43,477 nucleotides of DNA. It comes from Comamonadaceae bacterium (GTDB lineage Bacteria; Pseudomonadota; Gammaproteobacteria; Burkholderiales; Burkholderiaceae_C). Positions 1-5,516 of this stretch are shown here, in pieces. Numbering within the stretch: the stretch's first letter is position 1; every line of letters begins with the position of its first letter. Under the pieces are notes generated by a model. That model worked only from the letters and a program-made list of their open reading frames with translations, made no database searches and had not been told where the DNA came from. The stretch lies in the NCBI GenBank assembly GCA_947374485.1, contig CANCCF010000017.1, positions 1 through 43,477 of the forward strand. Direction: 5' to 3'. Position numbers and translations under genes: made by a program.

Positions 1-517
1 GCAGGCTGTCGCCCATTTCACCTTCGAGCTCGGCCTTCGGGGTCAGGGCCGCCACCGAGTCGACCACGATCAGGTCCACCGCGCCAGAGCGCACCAGGCT
101 GTCCACAATTTCCAGCGCCTGCTCGCCGGTGTCGGGCTGGCTGATCAGAAGGTCTTGCAGGTTCACACCCAGCTTTTGCGCGTACTGGATGTCGAGCGCG
201 TGCTCGGCGTCCACAAAGGCGCACTGGCCGCCCTGTTTTTGCATCTCGGCGATCACCTGCAGGGTGAGCGTGGTTTTGCCCGACGACTCCGGGCCATAGA
301 TTTCCACCACCCGGCCGCGCGGCAGACCGCCCACGCCCAGGGCAATGTCCAAGCCCAGCGAGCCGGTGGAGACGACCTGGATGTCTTCAATCACCTCGCC
401 CTCGCCCAGGCGCATGATGGTGCCCTTGCCAAATTGTTTCTCGATCTGCGCCAGTGCCACGGCCAGGGCCTTGGCTTTTTCGCTGGTGGGGGCCATGCCT
501 TTGACGGGTGCGTCCAT
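1..517 (-). CDS. recA: RecA recombinase (partial, N-terminal 172 residues)
   Basis: RecA forms ATP-dependent filaments on single-stranded DNA for homologous recombination and triggers LexA self-cleavage in the SOS response. The reading frame begins MDAPVKGMAPTSEKAKALAV and shows the Walker A motif GPESSGKTT at about residues 70-78 and the Walker B stretch LIVVDSVAAL further on. The frame is open to the left window edge, so roughly the C-terminal half of the usual 340-360 residues lies outside. The ATG at 517-515 is preceded by AGGAG at a good distance. An SOS box lies 63-78 bp upstream, so LexA control is expected. Identification is very secure. Confidence 0.98.
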   Translation of the reverse strand, partial: MDAPVKGMAPTSEKAKALAVALAQIEKQFGKGTIMRLGEGEVIEDIQVVSTGSLGLDIALGVGGLPRGRVVEIYGPESSGKTTLTLQVIAEMQKQGGQCAFVDAEHALDIQYAQKLGVNLQDLLISQPDTGEQALEIVDSLVRSGAVDLIVVDSVAALTPKAELEGEMGDSL

Positions 518-579
518 GTGAAATCTCCTGATAAATCGTTGCTGGGAAGGCGGTTTGTGCATCTGCTGTTAATCACAGG

Positions 580-595
580 CTGGATGCTTGAACAG
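580..595 (-). promoter_or_regulatory. LexA (SOS) box upstream of recA
   Basis: Read on the minus strand the site is CTGTTCAAGCATCCAG. It fits the CTG-N10-CAG core of the E. coli type LexA box, with one mismatch in the right CTGT/ACAG arm. It ends 63 bp from the recA start, a normal place for the recA operator. The divergent MarR gene begins 68 bp on the other side and could share the region. Confidence 0.7.
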
Positions 596-662
596 TAGTT
601 TAACGGCACTGGTTGAAATCGGTAAACCCTATTTTTGGTCAGTTTGCATTACCATTTGCCGC

Positions 663-1154
663 ATGACTGCCACACCCTCCACAGACCCAGAAAGCTGGCG
701 CAGCACCCATGTCGGCCACTGGCTGCGTTTGGCCCTGGCCCGCTTTGATGCGCGCGTGATGGAATGCATGGCCCGGCATCCCGGCGTGCCGCTGGGCTTG
801 GCGAATCTGGCGGCGCGTGGGCAGGTCAGTGCGGCGCACATCCACATCACGCGCCACCTGCCGGTGGAGGGCGCGCGCCTGACCGATCTGGCACAGCGGG
901 CGGGCATGAGCAAGCAGGCCATGGGCACGCTGGTGAACCAGTGCGAGGCCTGGGGCATGGTGCGCCGCACCGGCCACGGCAGTCTCGGTGGCGATGGGCG
1001 CGCCAAGCGCGTGGCGTTTACCGAGGCCGGTCTGGCCTGGCTCGTGGCCTACCAGGCGGCGGTGGCGCAGGCCGAGGCCGAGATGCGCGCGGCCGTGGGC
1101 GATGAAGTGGCCACCGTGGTGGCACTGGGGCTGGAGGCCTACGGCGCCGCCTGA
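663..1154 (+). CDS. MarR-family winged-helix transcriptional regulator
   Basis: A 163-residue protein of MarR size. The recognition part is LTDLAQRAGMSKQAMGTLVN (about residues 72-91), followed by the wing with GDGRAKRVAFTEAGLAWL, typical of MarR proteins, which dimerise and repress drug-resistance or catabolic genes in response to small aromatic ligands. The ATG at 663 is preferred over upstream starts because homology-like sequence starts just after it. It is divergent from recA and 48 bp upstream of a two-component pair on the same strand, so a regulatory link to that pair is possible but not shown. Its ligand and targets cannot be read from the sequence. Confidence 0.85.
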   Translation: MTATPSTDPESWRSTHVGHWLRLALARFDARVMECMARHPGVPLGLANLAARGQVSAAHIHITRHLPVEGARLTDLAQRAGMSKQAMGTLVNQCEAWGMVRRTGHGSLGGDGRAKRVAFTEAGLAWLVAYQAAVAQAEAEMRAAVGDEVATVVALGLEAYGAA

Positions 1155-1170
1155 GCGGAATTCGCAAGCC

Positions 1171-1176
1171 TAGAAT
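1171..1176 (+). promoter_or_regulatory. Possible -10 box for the two-component operon
   Basis: TAGAAT lies 26 bp upstream of the response-regulator ATG and just after the MarR stop. No convincing -35 box is seen at 17 bp, so this is a weak or activator-dependent promoter, or no promoter at all. Confidence 0.35.
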
Positions 1177-1202
1177 GGCAGCACAAAAACGAGGAGACAA
1201 GC

Positions 1203-1877
1203 ATGCGGATATTGATTGCCGAAGACGATCAGGTGCTGGCAGACGGCCTGCTGCGCGCGCTGCGCAGCGCGGGCGCGGCGGTGGACCATGTGGCCAGGGG
1301 CTCGGAGGCCGAGGCCGCGCTCTTGACCAACACCGAGTTCGACCTGCTGATTCTGGACCTGGGCCTGCCCAAGATGCATGGCCTGGAGGTGCTGAAAAAA
1401 CTGCGCGCACGGGGCTCTGCCTTGCCGGTGCTCATCCTCACCGCCGCTGACAGCGTGGACGAACGCGTCAAGGGCCTGGACTACGGCGCCGACGACTACA
1501 TGGCCAAACCCTTTAGTTTGCAGGAACTGGAAGCCCGCGTGCGTGCCCTGGTGCGCCGGGGCATGGGGGCGTCGAGCAGCAGCATCAAGCACGGGCCGCT
1601 GACCTACGACCAGGCCGGTCGCGTGGCCACCATCGACGGCAAGATGGTGGAACTCTCGGCACGCGAGCTGGGCCTGCTGGAAGTGCTGCTGCAGCGCGCC
1701 GGGCGCCTGGTGAGCAAAGACCAGCTGGTGGAGCGCCTGTGCGAGTGGGGCGAAGAGGTGAGCAACAACGCCATCGAGGTGTACATCCACCGCCTGCGCA
1801 AAAAAATTGAAAAGGGCCCGATCCGCATTGCCACCGTGCGCGGCCTGGGTTACTGCCTTGAGAAGATTCCTGCTTAG
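1203..1877 (+). CDS. OmpR/TctD-type response regulator
   Basis: A 224-residue DNA-binding response regulator. The receiver domain (1-118) has the acidic pair D8-D9, phosphoacceptor D52 in LLILDLGLP, T80 and K102 in AKPFS, so phosphotransfer residues are complete. The C-terminal winged helix (about 130-222) carries the OmpR signature VSNNAIEVYIHRLRKKIE followed by IATVRGLGYCL. GAGGAG precedes the ATG. The cognate kinase starts 15 bp downstream, so the two are cotranscribed. It resembles TctD/QseB regulators; no tricarboxylate transporter is in the window, so the signal is unknown. Confidence 0.95.
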   Translation: MRILIAEDDQVLADGLLRALRSAGAAVDHVARGSEAEAALLTNTEFDLLILDLGLPKMHGLEVLKKLRARGSALPVLILTAADSVDERVKGLDYGADDYMAKPFSLQELEARVRALVRRGMGASSSSIKHGPLTYDQAGRVATIDGKMVELSARELGLLEVLLQRAGRLVSKDQLVERLCEWGEEVSNNAIEVYIHRLRKKIEKGPIRIATVRGLGYCLEKIPA

Positions 1878-1892
1878 ATTGATACCTGCCGC

Positions 1893-3347
1893 ATGAAAAT
1901 CTTCCAGCGTGAGCAGCGTTCCCTGTTCGGGGAGATTCTGGACTGGATGCTCACGCCGCTCTTGCTGCTGTGGCCGATCAGCCTGGTGCTGACCTGGCTG
2001 GTGGCGCAGGGTATTGCAGGCAAGCCGTTCGACCGGGCGCTGGAGTACAACGTCAGCGCCCTGGCCCAGCTCATTACCGTGAAGAACAACCGCGCGCAGT
2101 TTGTGCTGCCGCTGCCCGCGCGCGAGCTCTTGCGTGCCGACGATGCCGACACCGTGTACTACCAGGTGCTGGGCCCGCAGGGCGAGTTTTTGAGTGGCGA
2201 AAAAAACCTGCCTCAGCCGGTGGACATCGACAAACCCAGCACCGGTGAAGTGCGCATGCGCGACGATGAATACAAGGGCATCGAGCTCAAGGTGGCCTAT
2301 ATGTGGGTCAAGCTGGATGCGACCAACAGCAAACCCGCGCTGGTACAGGTGGCCGAGACCATGGACAAGCGCTCGGTGCTGGCCACAGAGATTGTGAAGG
2401 GCGTGATGTTGCCGCAGTTTGTGGTGCTGCCGCTGGCGGTGCTCCTGGTGTGGCTGGCGCTGGTGCAGGCCATCAAGCCGCTCAACCGCCTGGAAGAGCG
2501 CATCCGCGCCCGCAACCCGGATGACCTAAGCCCGCTGGAAGTGGAGGCCGTACCCATGGAAGTGGCGCCGCTGGTGGCCTCCGTCAACGATTTGCTGATG
2601 CGCTTGAAGGATTCGATTGCCACGCAAAAACGCTTTCTGGCCGATGCCGCGCACCAGCTCAAAACGCCCTTGGCAGGCTTGCGCATGCAGGCCGACCTGG
2701 CGCAGCGCGAAGGCGCCAGTGCCGACGATTTGAAACACTCGCTGCGCCAGATTGGCCGCTCCAGCATCCGCGCCACCCACACCGTCAACCAGCTGCTGGC
2801 GCTGGCACGCGCCGAGAGCAGCAGCACCGTGCTGGCACACCAGCCCTGCGATGTGGCGCGCCTGACCATGGATGTGATCCGCGACTGCGTGCCACGCGCC
2901 ATGGACCGGCACATCGACGTGGGCTACGAGGGCGCAGAGCCCGGCTCGGACGGTGTGGTGGTGCAGGGCAACCTGACTCTGCTGACGGAGATGGTGCGCA
3001 ACCTGGTGGACAACGCCATCAACTACACGCCCTCACGCGCAGAAAAGCCGGGCGTCATCACCGCGCGGGTCTTGGTCGACCCGTTCAGCCGGGTGCTGGT
3101 GATCCAGGTGGAAGACTCGGGCCTGGGCATTGCCCCGGCTGAGCGCGAGCTGGTCTTTCAACCCTTTTACCGGGCGCTGGGCAATGAGGCCGATGGCTCG
3201 GGACTGGGCCTGCCCATCGTGCTGGAGATTGCGCGCCAGCACCGTGCCGAGGTGACGGTGGACGATGTGCGCCCAGGCCAGAACCCGCCAGGCTGCTGCT
3301 TTACCGTGCGCTTTGCGGCCGACGCGGGGATGCCGCAGTTCGGCTGA
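1893..3347 (+). CDS. TctE-like sensor histidine kinase
   Basis: A 484-residue inner-membrane kinase. TM1 is at about 15-40 and TM2 at about 170-194, with a roughly 130-residue periplasmic sensor between them of the type found in TctE kinases (2CSK_N). After a HAMP-like linker the phosphoacceptor His lies in DAAHQLKTPLAGL (about 253). The ATPase domain has the N box VRNLVDNAINYTP (about 368), the G1 box VEDSGLGI and the G2 box GSGLGLPIV. All catalytic motifs are intact. It pairs with the regulator just upstream. The C-terminus is close to a 29-bp tandem repeat between it and a convergent gene. Confidence 0.95.
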   Translation: MKIFQREQRSLFGEILDWMLTPLLLLWPISLVLTWLVAQGIAGKPFDRALEYNVSALAQLITVKNNRAQFVLPLPARELLRADDADTVYYQVLGPQGEFLSGEKNLPQPVDIDKPSTGEVRMRDDEYKGIELKVAYMWVKLDATNSKPALVQVAETMDKRSVLATEIVKGVMLPQFVVLPLAVLLVWLALVQAIKPLNRLEERIRARNPDDLSPLEVEAVPMEVAPLVASVNDLLMRLKDSIATQKRFLADAAHQLKTPLAGLRMQADLAQREGASADDLKHSLRQIGRSSIRATHTVNQLLALARAESSSTVLAHQPCDVARLTMDVIRDCVPRAMDRHIDVGYEGAEPGSDGVVVQGNLTLLTEMVRNLVDNAINYTPSRAEKPGVITARVLVDPFSRVLVIQVEDSGLGIAPAERELVFQPFYRALGNEADGSGLGLPIVLEIARQHRAEVTVDDVRPGQNPPGCCFTVRFAADAGMPQFG

Positions 3348-3366
3348 GGCGCCTGTCTCTTTTCAC

Positions 3367-3453
3367 TTGCAGCTGCGCAACCCGCGGCTGCTCAATTGCA
3401 GCTGCGAAACCCGCGGCTGCTCAATTGCAGCTGTGCAGCCCGCGGCTGCCCAG
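3367..3453. repeat. Three contiguous 29-bp direct repeats
   Basis: Copies lie at 3367-3395, 3396-3424 and 3425-3453. Each begins TTGCAGCTG and contains CCCGCGGCTG; copies 1 and 2 differ at one base, copy 3 at a few more. The unit holds an imperfect palindrome (TTGCAGCTGCGCAA) and the palindrome CCGCGG. The array fills the gap between the kinase and the convergent SPOR gene, and copy 3 plus the last bases of copy 2 encode the SPOR protein's last ten residues and stop codon. Confidence 0.9.
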
Positions 3454-4080
3454 GGCACTGCGCAGCTCGCCCAGCTTGGGCTTTTGCGCCGGGCCAATGG
3501 CAGGCAAGCGCAACTGCCAGGCCTGCCCTGGCACGCGCTCCTGCACCACGCGTGCGGTGTGCAGACCGCGCGCCGCCATGCGGGCCAGCAGGGCCTCGGC
3601 ATCGGCCCGGACCTCAAAACCGCCGAGTGAAAAACCGGGCTCCAAGCTGGGGTTGTCGAGCGCTTCGGGCTTGAGGTTCATGGCCTCCACTTCCGCCCGC
3701 TTTTTGGCCAGCAGCTCGGGGCTGGCGTACTTGCCCATGTAGACAATCCAGCGCGCGCTGATCGCCAGCTCGTCCATCACCCAGGCGTCTGCGCCCAGCA
3801 AGGGCCCCAGGCTCTGGCGCAGGGCTTGTGCCTGCTCGGCATCGAAGGGTCCGGCCTGCAAACATTCCTTGGGTGCCTGGTCGGCCTTTTGCTCGTCTTC
3901 CACGCGTGTGAACTCTTCGGCTGTGAGCAGGCGCACACGTTCGGGTGCAAGCTGCTGCGCCAGGCGCTGCGGTTCACTCTGCTCTGCGGGCCCCAGGCCA
4001 TAGCTGCGCAGCAGCTCATGCCCCCAGGCGTAGTACAGCCCGTTGGCCAGCAGCAGGATGAGGGCAAGCAGTCTCAGCAT
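3421..4080 (-). CDS. Membrane-anchored SPOR-like protein
   Basis: A 219-residue protein starting MLRLLALILLLANGLYYAWG, one N-terminal transmembrane anchor. A hydrophilic linker follows, then a C-terminal segment (about 165-205: GGFEVRADAEALLARMAARG then QAWQLRLP) of the kind seen in SPOR proteins, which bind denuded peptidoglycan at the septum. The ATG at 4080 is chosen over the in-frame TTG at 4086 because the hydrophobic anchor starts there. It starts 16 bp after birA and is probably cotranscribed. The last residues LGSRGLHSCN come from the 29-bp repeat, so the C-terminus may be recently extended. The family call is moderate because SPOR is weakly conserved. Confidence 0.7.
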   Translation of the reverse strand: MLRLLALILLLANGLYYAWGHELLRSYGLGPAEQSEPQRLAQQLAPERVRLLTAEEFTRVEDEQKADQAPKECLQAGPFDAEQAQALRQSLGPLLGADAWVMDELAISARWIVYMGKYASPELLAKKRAEVEAMNLKPEALDNPSLEPGFSLGGFEVRADAEALLARMAARGLHTARVVQERVPGQAWQLRLPAIGPAQKPKLGELRSALGSRGLHSCN

Positions 4081-4096
4081 GGGCAATGAAGTTGGG

Positions 4097-4921
4097 CTAG
4101 GGCTTGGTGGGTGCAGCAGTGCCGGGCACGGGGCGCACGCTCACCTCCGCACTGCTGATCTTTTGCATTCCGCTGGCAGTATGCACCAGCAGCGCGCCAC
4201 TGGCGTCCACCCCACGCGCCACACCAGTGGTGCCATCGGTGCAGATGACCTCACGCCCATAGAGCAGGTCGCGCGCGTGAAAATCCGCACGCAATGCGGC
4301 AAAGCCTTCGGTCTCAAAGGCTTTCACCGCGCCCACCAGGGGCAGCACCAGCGCCTCCAGCGTGCCCGGCGCATCGGCGTCTGGCAGCACCTCATTGAGC
4401 GCAGCAGCAGGCGTGCGCAGCCCGGCGCTATCGCGTGGCAACAGGTTGATGCCGATACCGATGACGCAGTAGCGCACCTCGCCCACGCTGGTGGTTTCAA
4501 TCAGGATGCCTGCCACTTTGCGCTCATGCAGCCAGACATCGTTGGGCCACTTGAGCTGCAGCGCCGGGTGCAGGCTTTGCACCACCGCCAGGCCCACGGC
4601 CAGCGACAGCCCGGACCAGTCGGCGGGTTGCAGGGGCAAGCCGAGGGAGAACGTCAGCGCAGACAGGCCCTCGGGTGCTTCACCGTGCGGGTCACTGCGC
4701 TTGCCACCTGAGGCGCCGCTCTGCCAGTCCCGCCCCAGGCGGCCACGCCCGGCAGTCTGGCGCTCGGCCACCAGCAGAATCGGCTCCAGTTGGCCCGTGC
4801 GCGCGCGGCGCATCAGCTCGGTGTTGGTGGAGTCGACTTGGGGCAGGATCTCGACGGTGAAGCCCGGCAGCAGGGGCACCACCGCTTCCCAGATCGCTTC
4901 AGCGGGCCAGCGAATGCTCAC
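4097..4921 (-). CDS. birA: Biotin-[acetyl-CoA-carboxylase] ligase
   Basis: BirA activates biotin as biotinyl-AMP and attaches it to the biotin carboxyl carrier protein. The 274-residue protein has QVDSTNTELMRRA, the adenylate loop AGRGRLGRDWQ, KWPNDVWL with the catalytic lysine region, and KVAGILIET. It has no N-terminal DNA-binding domain, so it is a monofunctional enzyme and not a repressor. The GTG at 4921 overlaps the SET gene's TGA (GTGA), a translational-coupling arrangement, and is preferred over a start inside the SET gene. A hydrophilic insert of about 16 residues (GGKRSDPHGEAPEGLS) follows the GRGRLGR loop. The SPOR gene follows directly. Confidence 0.93.
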   Translation of the reverse strand: MSIRWPAEAIWEAVVPLLPGFTVEILPQVDSTNTELMRRARTGQLEPILLVAERQTAGRGRLGRDWQSGASGGKRSDPHGEAPEGLSALTFSLGLPLQPADWSGLSLAVGLAVVQSLHPALQLKWPNDVWLHERKVAGILIETTSVGEVRYCVIGIGINLLPRDSAGLRTPAAALNEVLPDADAPGTLEALVLPLVGAVKAFETEGFAALRADFHARDLLYGREVICTDGTTGVARGVDASGALLVHTASGMQKISSAEVSVRPVPGTAAPTKP

Positions 4922-5409
4922 CGCTTGCCGCGTTTCGGGGCTAACAGCGTGCCGCGGCACTTTTTGGCGCCGCACCAGCAGGGGTACTCGGCCTTGAGTT
5001 TGGGCGTGTAGCGTTCGTCGATGATCAGGCCGTAGTCGTAGTTCAGCTCTTCACCCGCTTTGATATTGCGCCGTGCCTTGATGAAAATGCGGCCCTCTTG
5101 TTCATCGGCCTCACAGTTGGCATCACAACTGTGGTTGATCCAGCGCGAGGAGTTGCCGCCATACAGCGCGTCGATCACATGCTCCTCGTCCACATGGAAG
5201 TAAAACGTGTGGTTGGGGTCCTTCGGGTCGTGCGGGTGGCGGCGTTGCGCCTCGGGCCAGCTGATCACTTCGCCCACGTACTCGATGAGGGTCTCGCCCT
5301 CGGCAATGTCCACCAGCGCAAACACGCCCTTGCCATGCACGCCGGAGCGCCGGGTCTGGATGCGGCGGCTGTCAGACGGCTTGACAATTTTCTGGGGGCT
5401 TTTGGTCAC
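4918..5409 (-). CDS. SET-domain protein-lysine methyltransferase
   Basis: A compact 163-residue SET protein, a family that transfers methyl groups from S-adenosylmethionine to protein lysines. Visible motifs are SGVHGKGVFAL near the N-terminus, SRWINHSCDANC (the SAM-binding NHSC pseudoknot strand), GEELNYDYG, and a post-SET cysteine cluster CWCGAKKCRGTL that normally binds zinc. The start is the GTG at 5409, giving TKSPQKIVKPSDSRR; a longer version upstream lacks family-like sequence. No Shine-Dalgarno sequence is seen. It is divergent from topB and translationally coupled to birA. Its target protein is unknown. Confidence 0.9.
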   Translation of the reverse strand: MTKSPQKIVKPSDSRRIQTRRSGVHGKGVFALVDIAEGETLIEYVGEVISWPEAQRRHPHDPKDPNHTFYFHVDEEHVIDALYGGNSSRWINHSCDANCEADEQEGRIFIKARRNIKAGEELNYDYGLIIDERYTPKLKAEYPCWCGAKKCRGTLLAPKRGKR

Positions 5410-5430
5410 GGCGCAAAAATTTGGTATGGT
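5402..5430 (+). promoter_or_regulatory. Candidate sigma-70 promoter for topB
   Basis: TTGGTC (5402-5407), a 17-bp spacer and TATGGT (5425-5430) make a plausible sigma-70 promoter reading toward topB, with a leader of about 80 nt. The -35 box overlaps the GTG start of the divergent SET gene, so transcription in the two directions may interfere. Confidence 0.5.
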
Positions 5431-5516
5431 GAATCGTATGGGCGCGCATGTGCGTGCCTGCGTGTGGGGGCGCGAGCGTCTGCGCACACGCGAGAAACTG
5501 GATTGTAGTCAGACAT

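Noticed and set aside
1893..3347. Naming the two-component pair tctDE
   Set aside because: The kinase resembles TctE in layout but no tricarboxylate transporter genes are present, so a specific name would overstate function.
3367..3453. CRISPR-like array of 29-bp repeats
   Set aside because: The copies are contiguous with no spacers, and no cas genes are present.
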